Assembly (NCBI GenBank): GCA_964627035.1
Contig: CAZVKN010000016.1
Location: 1 to 64,000 of the forward strand
DNA: 64,000 nucleotides
DNA from: CAZVKN01 sp964627035
Lineage (GTDB): Bacteria > Electryoneota > AABM5-125-24 > Hatepunaeales > Hatepunaeaceae
Direction: 5' to 3'
Part shown: positions 41,557-50,444 of the stretch, one piece after another
Layout: every line of letters starts with the position of its first letter
Position numbering within the stretch: the stretch's first letter is position 1
The notes under the pieces: model-generated
Told to the model about the DNA's origin: nothing
The model's database searches: none
Seen by the model: the letters and a program-made list of their open reading frames with translations, nothing else
Made by a program: the position numbers and the translations under genes

Positions 41557-44500
41557 TTCACCACCGCAATCTTAACAATCTTACTCTCCGTCCGACCATT
41601 CCCTTTCGCTTCAACTACAGCGAGATATCCGCCTCGAGCAATGGACTTCGTGTTCCATGGAATTTCGTGATGCTGACCTGCTGTTCCGTCACCGTGCAGT
41701 GTCGTAACCCGCTGCCCGGTAATATCAAAGATGTCCACTTTGACCGTAGCGTCAAAGTTCAGGAAGTACCGGATAGCGGTTGATTCACGAGCCGGATTGG
41801 GCCAATTGTAGCATAAGTTGTCCGGCATAATCGGATCGGATGATGTTGCTGAATGTGGTTGTGCAGGCTCCCATACTGCGTTACGGTTTTGTTTATCGCG
41901 GTATTCACTGCCCCACCAGATTGTTGGGTTGGTGGCGGGGATTTCGATTACTTCAACCGAATTCTCCCCTATATATACGCATTCGATAGCTGGATCATCA
42001 TCCAATTGACATAGTGTATGATTTAATGAAATCGGATAATAATCTAACGGAAAATCATCTATCCGAGTCCCATCGTTGTGAAAGCCGTCTAACCATGAAT
42101 CTCCACCCGAAGCACGTATTACATTTGGTTCACCCGGTTCTGTGAAATCAATTTTCCAAGTACGAGACATAGCTAATAAATACTCATTCCACCCATCACC
42201 GTCAAGATCAACAACTAATTTACAATTCCAAATCTCAGGTGGATATCCGATCCCTGATAACAATGGTGGAACTATTGGAAATCCTTCGCTCAATACGCCG
42301 TTGACCTCACCAGCTATTAAATATCTGGGATCATAATGATCATCATTACCTACATTCGCAATTCCGTCATCAATCCCTAATATCTCATACTGTCCGTCTC
42401 TATCCACATCGACCGGCAATGCCTCATTACCAATCATATCGTAAATAAGATCAGAAACATAATTGACAGAATCGGTTAATCCATTTACGGCAATATCTTT
42501 TATTATTAAATGTTCATTACAGATAAAATCCTGTTTCCCTGATCCGTCAAAATCTGCTAACACAGGTGAATAGACATAATGGTTAAACGAATCATCCAAA
42601 AGAATCTCATCATCATGAATAATTTTAACCTCGCCAAGGCGAGCACTGACAGTCAAAAAAGTGTCGGAATATGCACTACCAAGTAAAAAGGAATATCCTG
42701 ACCACCGCCCTATATGATGCTCCCCAATCAAAGATAAATCATTGTCATAAATGAGGTAAGACATATTATCTCTTTCATTAATGACGACGAATACCTTATG
42801 ATTATCCACTGTTCCACCAATTATCATAAACCCATTCACGGAAAGTGAATGTGAATAAGTGCTGATGTCATAAACACTTTCCAAAGTATAACCATCATTA
42901 TCAGACAAGATTGCAACCACTCGCCACTGATCGTCTGTTCCTTTCAGGAATGTTACCACATCGTCTCGTCCGTCTCCATTTAGATCGGCAGCAGCTGGAG
43001 AGCTAAAGTATGATCCACTCGGTAATTGAAACAGGATACTATCTTGAAAAGCATGAATAATCGTGCCATCACCATCTATAACCGTTACATTTCTATCGAA
43101 ACCAAAAAACATTATCTCATCGTAAGGATCATCATCAAAGTTGCCAACAATGAATTGATAATCCCAGAATAGGTCGTTTAACGCAACTTCAACCGGAAAC
43201 CCTTCTTGTACATATGGAGACTGCGACCAACTAAACGTCATCACCGTACCACGCAATGAAAAATCATCAATAGTAATATGCGTTGACGCACCGGAATTGG
43301 CTTTACTGTCGGGATAACTGTCATTATTGAAACGCACACGATAGCTATTCGCTTTACGATGAGCTTTGTTATCCGAATACCAAGCATCCTCAAATACACC
43401 ATAATCCGTACCGTATCCGGGTGTTAAAAATGCGTAATCTTGACCGATGTCCTGTGCACCGTCAGCTTCCTCAATATCCAATCCACGACGGTCGTTTTGG
43501 CTGTTGAACCGTTTCTCACGCAATAGCGGATACAACGCTTCATCAACATGCCAGATCAGAATCCCCGATCCGGGAGAGTCAAAGTCAAGATTGTCAATCC
43601 GTACCGGAACCCGGAATCCGTCATCCGCTTCAACCGTATAGTCTTCTTTGAAGATCATCCTGCGACCATCGCGGTCATACGCAACCGCAATAGAATCACC
43701 TTCAGGATCACGGTTACGATTCTCAATCAGGAAATACTCACTCGGTGAGATTACTATCTTACCTACTCGGATAGTATCAGAGGTAGTATCAGGATGCGCA
43801 AATCCTCTCGCAGTAATTGTCCATTGTTTGGGAGATAATTCGGTTGGTGTGATCCATCCTTTATACATCCGAGACCACACATCCAATTCAGCCGGAATCG
43901 CTCCGTAAAAATTGCCGAACCCGCGATCCATCAAGCTCCATTTACCGACTACCGCTTGACCGTCATCAGAATCATACAGCCCCGGTAACCCTAACGTATG
44001 CCCGAACAGTGAGCACAACACTCCCAGCATAGAAATCTGAATATCATCGTGAGATTCGGTTTCAGGCAATATCAATCCAGCCTCCACATAGCTACTATCA
44101 CCATTATCAACCACCAATATCCCATCATCAAGTCCAAGCTGACTGCTAAAATCCTCCTTAACCATCCACGCCGAAGGAAGATCATGCGGTGTCAGTGTGA
44201 AACCTACGTCAAATTCCTTACCGGCTCCCGCATGAAATATCATCACAAGATCATAATCATTCCAAATGATAGCATCATCCTGATCCGCCGCCTGAACCGC
44301 ATCACGAAACAGCTCCGCCAATCCACGGTCTAACTGCTCATCACTGTAGTTGTAATTGTACTGCCACATCTGTTTAGGGAGTTGATACGCCGCTTGCATT
44401 CCAGACGGAAATATGTCCCACGACAGTTCAACCGCACCGTTAGACATCTCATCCCAATAAAACTGCAGGAACTCCAGATTATCAGCAAAATACAGCGAGT

Positions 44501-44765
44501 CGTGAGGCGGAGGATCAAAATGAATTGTATCACTGTATCCGTAATTGAAGCTGCCATTACCGGTTGTTGTGGTAAGAGTATCTCTAACAAACTCCACCCG
44601 AATCGCAAGGATGCGAGTTAATTGATCACGTTTTGAGTGATCCGCAGCAATCACATCCGGCAGTATCTCAGGTAAACGAGGAGGAATCACATTGACAGTT
44701 TGAGCTATTCCAGTACCGATAGTAAACAGAAAAACACTAAGAATCACCGAGACCATAGTAATCAT
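41553..44765 (-). CDS. Degenerate M6-like metalloprotease with FG-GAP repeats and type IX sorting domain
   Basis: 1070 aa from ATG 44765 (signal peptide about 1-23, MVSVILSVFLFTIGTGIAQ). A longer frame to 44966 only reads through repeat sequence. Residues 40-340 follow M6/immune-inhibitor-A proteases up to the active-site helix, where HEFGHxLGLPDLYD is expected. Here it reads CSLFGHTLGLPGLYD (Cys251, Ser252, His256), so the first zinc ligand and the catalytic Glu are lost, although the Met-turn WSLMD is kept. Residues about 510-880 are FG-GAP/VCBS repeats (ADLNGDGRDDV, VDLDGDGWNEY). The C-terminal 90 residues are a sorting domain (NWPNPARESTAIRY...IVKIAVVK). Probably a non-catalytic surface protein exported through PorU/PorV; it follows porV. 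Confidence 0.87.
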   Translation of the reverse strand: MITMVSVILSVFLFTIGTGIAQTVNVIPPRLPEILPDVIAADHSKRDQLTRILAIRVEFVRDTLTTTTGNGSFNYGYSDTIHFDPPPHDSLYFADNLEFLQFYWDEMSNGAVELSWDIFPSGMQAAYQLPKQMWQYNYNYSDEQLDRGLAELFRDAVQAADQDDAIIWNDYDLVMIFHAGAGKEFDVGFTLTPHDLPSAWMVKEDFSSQLGLDDGILVVDNGDSSYVEAGLILPETESHDDIQISMLGVLCSLFGHTLGLPGLYDSDDGQAVVGKWSLMDRGFGNFYGAIPAELDVWSRMYKGWITPTELSPKQWTITARGFAHPDTTSDTIRVGKIVISPSEYFLIENRNRDPEGDSIAVAYDRDGRRMIFKEDYTVEADDGFRVPVRIDNLDFDSPGSGILIWHVDEALYPLLREKRFNSQNDRRGLDIEEADGAQDIGQDYAFLTPGYGTDYGVFEDAWYSDNKAHRKANSYRVRFNNDSYPDSKANSGASTHITIDDFSLRGTVMTFSWSQSPYVQEGFPVEVALNDLFWDYQFIVGNFDDDPYDEIMFFGFDRNVTVIDGDGTIIHAFQDSILFQLPSGSYFSSPAAADLNGDGRDDVVTFLKGTDDQWRVVAILSDNDGYTLESVYDISTYSHSLSVNGFMIIGGTVDNHKVFVVINERDNMSYLIYDNDLSLIGEHHIGRWSGYSFLLGSAYSDTFLTVSARLGEVKIIHDDEILLDDSFNHYVYSPVLADFDGSGKQDFICNEHLIIKDIAVNGLTDSVNYVSDLIYDMIGNEALPVDVDRDGQYEILGIDDGIANVGNDDHYDPRYLIAGEVNGVLSEGFPIVPPLLSGIGYPPEIWNCKLVVDLDGDGWNEYLLAMSRTWKIDFTEPGEPNVIRASGGDSWLDGFHNDGTRIDDFPLDYYPISLNHTLCQLDDDPAIECVYIGENSVEVIEIPATNPTIWWGSEYRDKQNRNAVWEPAQPHSATSSDPIMPDNLCYNWPNPARESTAIRYFLNFDATVKVDIFDITGQRVTTLHGDGTAGQHHEIPWNTKSIARGGYLAVVEAKGNGRTESKIVKIAVVK

Positions 44766-44768
44766 AGG

Positions 44769-44839
44769 GTGGCACGGGCTATTTATTGCCCGTGTTTCCT
44801 TACGGTAAAGAGACACGGGTAACAAGTAACCCGTGCCAC
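44769..44839. repeat. Palindromic repeat family D
   Basis: GTGGCACGGG (44769-44778) is inverted at 44830-44839. Inside are CACGGGCTATTTATTGCCCGTG and CACGGGTAACAAGTAACCCGTG, two hairpins with different arms. It abuts the start codon of the M6-like gene. Confidence 0.7.
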
Positions 44840-44858
44840 TCGAAGTAATCCCACTATT

Positions 44859-44925
44859 ACTGGATTCTGGATCAAGTCCAGAATGGCCAAGTGGAGAGAG
44901 ATTCTTCACTTCGTTCAGAATGACA
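44859..44925. repeat. Dispersed repeat family C copy
   Basis: TGGATTCTGGATCAAG-TCCAGAATG and, further on, GATTCTTCACTTCGTTCAGAATGAC. Both family D and C units in 44766-44967 can be translated in frame with the downstream gene without a stop; at 44935-44955 CGCAAAGTCGCAAAG direct repeats follow. Confidence 0.65.
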
Positions 44926-44967
44926 GAACCACTCTTTGCGACTTTGCGACTTTGCGCGAGAATCATA

Positions 44968-46026
44968 TCAGAATGAAACCGTCAGCGACAGGTGTGTGGT
45001 TCCCGTTAACGGATGTCCTTTCTCTTCAGATATATAGCTGAAGTCGAATCGGTAAGCGGACACCTTAAATGAGGCTCCGTATGTTATCGGAGTCACCTTA
45101 CCTATTTCGTCATGCCAGTAACCGAAACGGAGACCGACCATGTCTGTGTACCAGTACTCCATCCCCATATTGTAGATCAGGTCTTCAAGAAACGGGTCTT
45201 CCTCGTCAATCCACGAAGTGTACAGTGCGACAAAAAACGGATCTGTATTACCGTTTGAGCGTTTACTGACGAGAAGCTTGTTGATTTCAGCAGCCAAAGT
45301 CAACGTGTTGTAAGAGTCGTTGACAAGCATCCAGGCGAAACCTGCTTTCAGATTGGTCGGAATCGGATCAGCCTGCGCCCTGTCAATATACGCCATCTTG
45401 GGACCCATATTCGACAGGTTAAATCCCAAATGAAGAGGTTTATTGAGCAGCGGTTCTGTCGTCTTGTACAGCAATCCCAGATCAACGGCAAAGTTTGTCC
45501 CGACCCCTGATCCTCGTTCCTGACCGGTACCACGATCTGCGAGATGACTGTAGATGAACTTGACGTTTAGTCCCAATCCCAAATTATCCGTTATCAATGA
45601 GCCGTATGAAGCGGTTATAGCTGTCTCAAAGGTGTAGAAGGTGCCGAGCAGACGATTCAGTTCATCACGACGTTCGGTCTCACCGAGATTCAGGAAAAAG
45701 ACGTTCAGTCCGAACGTACCCCAGTATTCCACAGAATTTATGTAGGCGATGTAATCAACATACAGATCCGGTAGATGGAAACTGGGCAGCCAGTTCACGT
45801 GCATGAATGATGCTTCACGTTTGTTAAGAAATGCCAGTCCCGCCGGATTCCACCAGGTTGCGGTCGCATCATCTGCAATCGCTACGAACGCTTCACCCAT
45901 TCCCGCGGGTCGAGCGCCCGGTGCAATCTGAAGGAATATTGCGGTAGCTTCACCCACTCCTCCGTAGGCAGTTCCTCCCACTGCCAACAGTAAGGCAATT
46001 ACGATTAATAACTGTTTTCTTTGCAT
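44968..46026 (-). CDS. porV: Type IX secretion outer-membrane protein PorV (LptO)
   Basis: 352 aa. A signal peptide (1-22, IVIALLLAVGGTAYG) precedes the family signature GARPAGMGEAFVAIADD and ATWWNPAGLA, after which strands of a FadL-like barrel follow to the C-terminal HLSLTVSF. In characterised systems PorV receives cargo from the translocon and hands it to the sortase PorU. PorU is encoded immediately upstream (46293-50177) and a sorting-domain cargo immediately downstream, which fits. PorQ is a related barrel and cannot be excluded, but the porU neighbour favours PorV. AGGGA lies ten bases before ATG 46026. Confidence 0.85.
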   Translation of the reverse strand: MQRKQLLIVIALLLAVGGTAYGGVGEATAIFLQIAPGARPAGMGEAFVAIADDATATWWNPAGLAFLNKREASFMHVNWLPSFHLPDLYVDYIAYINSVEYWGTFGLNVFFLNLGETERRDELNRLLGTFYTFETAITASYGSLITDNLGLGLNVKFIYSHLADRGTGQERGSGVGTNFAVDLGLLYKTTEPLLNKPLHLGFNLSNMGPKMAYIDRAQADPIPTNLKAGFAWMLVNDSYNTLTLAAEINKLLVSKRSNGNTDPFFVALYTSWIDEEDPFLEDLIYNMGMEYWYTDMVGLRFGYWHDEIGKVTPITYGASFKVSAYRFDFSYISEEKGHPLTGTTHLSLTVSF

Positions 46027-46171
46027 AAAAATATATCCCTTGACTTTGGTAAATAATTATTGTATCTTGCTCTTGCGATAACAGGGCTCCAAATAGCGAG
46101 TCTCCGATTGAGAAAGGCGTGGCAGATGTGATTCTTGTAGTCACATTTGTGCGTCTTTCTTTTTGTTGTTC

Positions 46172-46227
46172 AGAGTGCAGGCTTCAGCCTGTGTAGTGTA
46201 AAGAAAACACGCTGAAGCGTGGACTCT
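46172..46227. repeat. Dispersed paired-hairpin repeat family E
   Basis: AGAGTGCAGGCTTCAGCCTG faces an inverted unit CACGCTGAAGCGTG-GACTCT. The outer AGAGT and the CTTCAG core are shared, while the stem bases differ. It lies in the 266-bp gap between porU and porV, together with TTTGCG-rich direct repeats at 46250-46285 that resemble 44935-44955. Confidence 0.6.
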
Positions 46228-46292
46228 AAACTTTCATAACAAAAAATTGCGAACTTTGCGGTACTTCGTGCCCTTTGCGTGAGATTCTTGTC

Positions 46293-49200
46293 TCACCTAA
46301 TATAAGCAATTCGTCCCAAACCTTCCGCCTTATTCCCCCTGATATCGCGGACTATAACTTTATAGAGATAAACTCCGTTCGCAATGCTTCTGCCAGCCTT
46401 GTCCTTTCCGTCCCACTCAACACCGTTATACCCCTGAACCGCAGTGCCGTGGAAGTCTTTGATTAGTGTACCTCCGACAGAGTAAACGAGTAGCTCATAG
46501 TCTCCTTCACCGTTGACAAGAAAAGTCAGATTTGTTCTGTCCGTAAACGGATTAGGCCAGTTCAGAATGTTGTACACTGAAAGTCCACTGTTCGACGCTA
46601 CAACTTCCACATCAATTGAGGCTATGTCAACATTGTTAAAGCTGTCCCATGCCTCGATTTCAATGTTGTGAATCCCAGTCTCTAACGGTCCTATACGTCT
46701 CTCAAGCGATCCTGACTGATAGTCATCGAGATTGTTCCTGAAAAACGGAGTTAGATCAATCTGCTGTCCACCGTCAATTGACATGCGGACGCCGTGCCCC
46801 ATTGCACCGGTTAGATTGATACCGGATGAGTCACTCAGGTCAACAATCAACAGTGGATCGGAACCCACCGGATCATCCGGTCGAAAACCGCGATGATCGA
46901 AGTAAATGTTGATGTCGGGGGGCTCTGTGTCATTCACTGCTGCCACCTGATCAGCATAGGCAATTGAATCCCTTGCAAAAACACCGTCAATATCATCATT
47001 GTGAAAGTAAGCGACCACCCGCCCGGCTTGACCGCCCAAAGTGACATCACGCGGTACAACGAACTGACCTCCGAACTGACCGTCCACTATGCTGAAAAGA
47101 CCGCGATAGACCGTCGGTCCGGCGAGCTTATAGTTCAAGACAATGTGTCGCTCGTTATCCTGACTGTCCAGCCAAGTTATAACATACCTACGTGGAACGT
47201 GAGTGTCAAGAGCCAAAAACTCTACCTCGCCTGAATATGAAGGGTTTAACTGCCCGTTCAATCCAAAGACATCACCCTCGACAACAGATACTCCCAACGG
47301 CACCATCGGTTCTTCGAGTGTGATGAAACGCCCGGACAGTCTCGGTGCGGCAAGATAAATTGTAGGGTCGCCAAGCAGATGATAAGTAGGGCTGTATGGA
47401 TTTACCGCACTATACTTGGCATTCGCCAGCGCTTCACCGATGGTTAATCTCTCTGCACCGAAAAGTCGTTCGTAAAACTCGCGCGCCAGATTTGCATTGC
47501 TCCCTGAATATGTCAAACGAGTAGAAGCGATCGCTCCTATTGCACCTCTGCCCGATTCAGCCAGCAACTGCTCCGGAAAGCTCTGCACTGATGGTTCGTC
47601 CCAGTAAGCCCAATCACAGGTAAAAGCAAGGAACAGAGGGAGCTTACGTCCGTTATCAAGTCGAGGCATATCCCTCGATTGAACCAGCACATGCTCATGA
47701 GCCCACAATGACGGGTTGCCGTGACCGACATAATTAACCAGCAGCGTACCCCGGTTGATTGACTCAAGCAAGTCCTCTGTCGCTTGAGGTTTATCACGCC
47801 CCCACTGCGATTGATATTCGGTCAGAAACACCTTAACCTTATCCATAGATGATGGAAAGTAGTTGTCACTAAGCTGCTCGCTGAATTGAACATGCTGATA
47901 TTCACGCGAGAAATTTTCACCGAATTCATCATCGGCAACCAAAGTTCCTCTATTGCGCCATGTACCAAACAGAGGCTCTTCGACATACGATATTATCTTG
48001 TCAACCATGATTCTGAGTTCGTAGGACGAAGCTGCTGTCAAACGTCCGGTTATCATTTCCGGCAATACGGTAGCAATTCCCCCCATTGTACTGAAGTCAG
48101 TAAACCAGTCATCGCTGGAATACAGGTTGTATTCATACGGCGGGAGATAATTCTCTTTTGGTGCACGACCGATATGACGGTAGTTGTAATCGCCGTCACC
48201 ACAGAACATGACATAATCAACCGAGCCACTCCGACTGCTGTCATTCCATACTTCACTCGCAAACATCAACATATTCCGGATCGCTAAAGGTGTTTCCAAA
48301 CCGCCGCCGAAACGGTTGTAGATCTCTGAAAGTCTTACCCTGACGGGTTGAAGCGGTTGTTCTCGGCGTCTGTAGAAATCAAGCAGCGGTTCCACATCAT
48401 CCCAATATCCATCAGGTGTAATCAAAATTATATCGGCGCGTGTATCGGCTGACCAGAGGTTATTAACATCCTGCTCCTCCGGAAAGTATTCGACAATATC
48501 GGACGAAACTGACTGAAAATCGGACGCTGTCAGTGCCATGTATCTGTGCAGATTAAGTCTGTATTGGCTGACTGTAAATGATTGACTCCGTTCAATTCCC
48601 ACACTGTTATGATCAGAAATATCGAAGAGCCACGCTCCGTTTAGATTGATGTTGTACTTGACATTACCGGTGAATTCGCGCGATTCAAATGTCCTGAATC
48701 TATCTAAAGTTCCGAAGTAAGACAATTCCATCCAGTCAAACAGCACTTTTGCACTGCTCACCGTCTGCTCAAAAGTGACACTGTTCATCCCGTCAATCAG
48801 ATGCTCGTTTACATCGCTTAGTTGTGCAACGCCAAAATATCCGGTTCCCTGCGGGTTAAATTCACCTACGGGATTGCGATTGAGAGACACCTGAATATGA
48901 CCGCGACCATCTGAATTGACGATACGGGTTCGGATTTCTGCTGCTTGATCAATCAGAGGTGAATTAACCGGCACCGAATATGGAAGCTGCGAAGAACCGT
49001 CGAATATGTGACCATACCACTGAACGCCTGTTCCGATAAAACCTGAACGATGATAGATAAAAACATCCGGCTCGTGATAATACCTGATTCGGGCGTAATC
49101 CGTCTCGTAGTCGGCGGGAATATCTTCATTAAACCCATCCATCCGCTTACCACCACCGGAAGGATCAATGTTCAGCCAATATACATTGTTTCTGCTGAAG

Positions 49201-50177
49201 TTGTGGATGTCGTATCGGTAACCGAGTTCCCTGTCCTGTACCCAGCCTCCCGCTCCACGACCATAGAACAAGATCCAGTCACCCGGATCAAATTCGTCAT
49301 CGCCTCCATCCTCAACATAAATGGCACACTCTTCAACCCCAAGCTTAACTTCATCATTGGGATTCAGTGAAAGTTCAAATCCACCGTTACCGAACAACTT
49401 GATTCTATCGGAAGCCATCCCGATAGACACTTCAACTCCGGCTCTTGCCATTTCGTCATAAGTCAGTCGATAAATTCCCTCTCGTTCGACGGGAAATTTG
49501 TAGATGAAGCCTTGCAGCCAAGTTTGATCGGAATAGTCCGCAATTTCGGCTCTCCCCCACTGCTTTGCCTGATCATCATTCAGGATCACCGACTCAGCCA
49601 GTCTGTTCAGATGACGGCTACGACCAACGCTCACGGGATTGGATGAGTTGAAGTGAACCTTAAGCACGATGCGTTCCGCAAGTTCCACTCCAGCTTGTGC
49701 CTCATTTTGCTTCACGGGATAGATCGGTATCCTGATCACCTTCACACCACTAATTGTGCGAGTTTCTATCTGACCGATTGTGCTGTTCGTTTGAAGACTG
49801 CTCACTCTACTCTGAGCTATCTCATCATCCGAATGAGCGGGATCTACTTCAGGCAGGATTCCGCTCCAGGATTCGCCTGAAATGTACGAGCTTAGTGAGA
49901 CTGAAGGATTCGATTCGGGAGGAACAGCAACGGTTATCATCCGGGTTGGTACCAGCTTCCCGTCCGAGCTTGCCGTTGTAGTTCCGTTTTTGAGAGAGAT
50001 CTGCGCCACCGAATTAACAACCTCAACAGCGTGAGCTGTTTCGGGTTGATATTCAACCGTCAAGCCGTGACTGTCCGACCGGATAACACGGACATCGCCT
50101 TGTGCATTAGAGACTAACAGAAATGTTAAGGCAAGGACGATCACGACAGTTATATATTTTGTCGCTGAACTTTTCAT
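46293..50177 (-). CDS. porU: Type IX secretion sortase PorU (gingipain-type C25 peptidase)
   Basis: 1294 aa from ATG 50177, which gives a normal signal peptide (ITVVIVLALTFLLVSNAQG). A frame to 50225 would read through a terminator-like hairpin. An N-terminal beta-rich region (to about 570) precedes the C25 caspase-like domain (about 575-945): ADIILITPDGYWDDV, VMFCGDGDYNYR, catalytic His819 in NYVGHGNPSLW and catalytic Cys854 in LAFTCDWAYW. Ig-like domains and a C-terminal FlgD-like domain (NWPNPFTDRTNLTF...RIAYIR) follow. PorU cuts off C-terminal sorting domains and joins the cargo to surface lipopolysaccharide. The cargo genes at 16689, 21995 and 41553 are obvious substrates. No good ribosome binding site precedes the start. 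Confidence 0.9.
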   Translation of the reverse strand: MKSSATKYITVVIVLALTFLLVSNAQGDVRVIRSDSHGLTVEYQPETAHAVEVVNSVAQISLKNGTTTASSDGKLVPTRMITVAVPPESNPSVSLSSYISGESWSGILPEVDPAHSDDEIAQSRVSSLQTNSTIGQIETRTISGVKVIRIPIYPVKQNEAQAGVELAERIVLKVHFNSSNPVSVGRSRHLNRLAESVILNDDQAKQWGRAEIADYSDQTWLQGFIYKFPVEREGIYRLTYDEMARAGVEVSIGMASDRIKLFGNGGFELSLNPNDEVKLGVEECAIYVEDGGDDEFDPGDWILFYGRGAGGWVQDRELGYRYDIHNFSRNNVYWLNIDPSGGGKRMDGFNEDIPADYETDYARIRYYHEPDVFIYHRSGFIGTGVQWYGHIFDGSSQLPYSVPVNSPLIDQAAEIRTRIVNSDGRGHIQVSLNRNPVGEFNPQGTGYFGVAQLSDVNEHLIDGMNSVTFEQTVSSAKVLFDWMELSYFGTLDRFRTFESREFTGNVKYNINLNGAWLFDISDHNSVGIERSQSFTVSQYRLNLHRYMALTASDFQSVSSDIVEYFPEEQDVNNLWSADTRADIILITPDGYWDDVEPLLDFYRRREQPLQPVRVRLSEIYNRFGGGLETPLAIRNMLMFASEVWNDSSRSGSVDYVMFCGDGDYNYRHIGRAPKENYLPPYEYNLYSSDDWFTDFSTMGGIATVLPEMITGRLTAASSYELRIMVDKIISYVEEPLFGTWRNRGTLVADDEFGENFSREYQHVQFSEQLSDNYFPSSMDKVKVFLTEYQSQWGRDKPQATEDLLESINRGTLLVNYVGHGNPSLWAHEHVLVQSRDMPRLDNGRKLPLFLAFTCDWAYWDEPSVQSFPEQLLAESGRGAIGAIASTRLTYSGSNANLAREFYERLFGAERLTIGEALANAKYSAVNPYSPTYHLLGDPTIYLAAPRLSGRFITLEEPMVPLGVSVVEGDVFGLNGQLNPSYSGEVEFLALDTHVPRRYVITWLDSQDNERHIVLNYKLAGPTVYRGLFSIVDGQFGGQFVVPRDVTLGGQAGRVVAYFHNDDIDGVFARDSIAYADQVAAVNDTEPPDINIYFDHRGFRPDDPVGSDPLLIVDLSDSSGINLTGAMGHGVRMSIDGGQQIDLTPFFRNNLDDYQSGSLERRIGPLETGIHNIEIEAWDSFNNVDIASIDVEVVASNSGLSVYNILNWPNPFTDRTNLTFLVNGEGDYELLVYSVGGTLIKDFHGTAVQGYNGVEWDGKDKAGRSIANGVYLYKVIVRDIRGNKAEGLGRIAYIR

Positions 50178-50180
50178 CAC

Positions 50181-50262
50181 AAAAAAACCGGGCAGACGCC
50201 CGGACTGTACAGAGTAAGGGATCATCTGGTGTAAAACCTATATTAAATTCCAGAAACCCTTA
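50181..50262 (-). promoter_or_regulatory. Structured porU leader with terminator-like hairpin before the start codon
   Basis: On the minus strand the leader has a two-tier stem: TAAGGG (50262-50257) with CCCTTA (50220-50215), and inside it TCTGG (50254-50250) with CCAGA (50229-50225). Then comes CCGGGC-GTCT-GCCCGG (50203-50188) followed by TTTTTTT (50187-50181), an intrinsic-terminator shape three bases before ATG 50177. As no gene lies upstream within the transcript, it looks like an attenuator rather than an end-of-gene terminator. Confidence 0.55.
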
Positions 50263-50321
50263 ACAAATTGTGTGATCGTTCTCCTGAAGAAGTAAGGAAC
50301 AATATCGTTTAGATTCGCAAT

Positions 50322-50350
50322 AATATAAACTGTCCAATCAACGCTGTCAA
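50322..50350 (-). promoter_or_regulatory. Sigma-70-type promoter of porU
   Basis: TTGACA (50350-50345), 17-bp spacer, TATATT (50327-50322) on the minus strand. Transcription would start near 50315 and give a leader of about 138 nt. Confidence 0.78.
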
Positions 50351-50444
50351 GCTCTAATCGTGTATCAAACAGTTTAATGTCTAATTGAAGGCATAAGGTA
50401 ATACGGTGAATCGGACTTCGGAGTTAGTGATTTGGAATAATGAG

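Noticed and set aside
50178..50225. Longer porU start at 50225
   Set aside because: It would encode the terminator-like hairpin and put 16 residues before a normal signal peptide.
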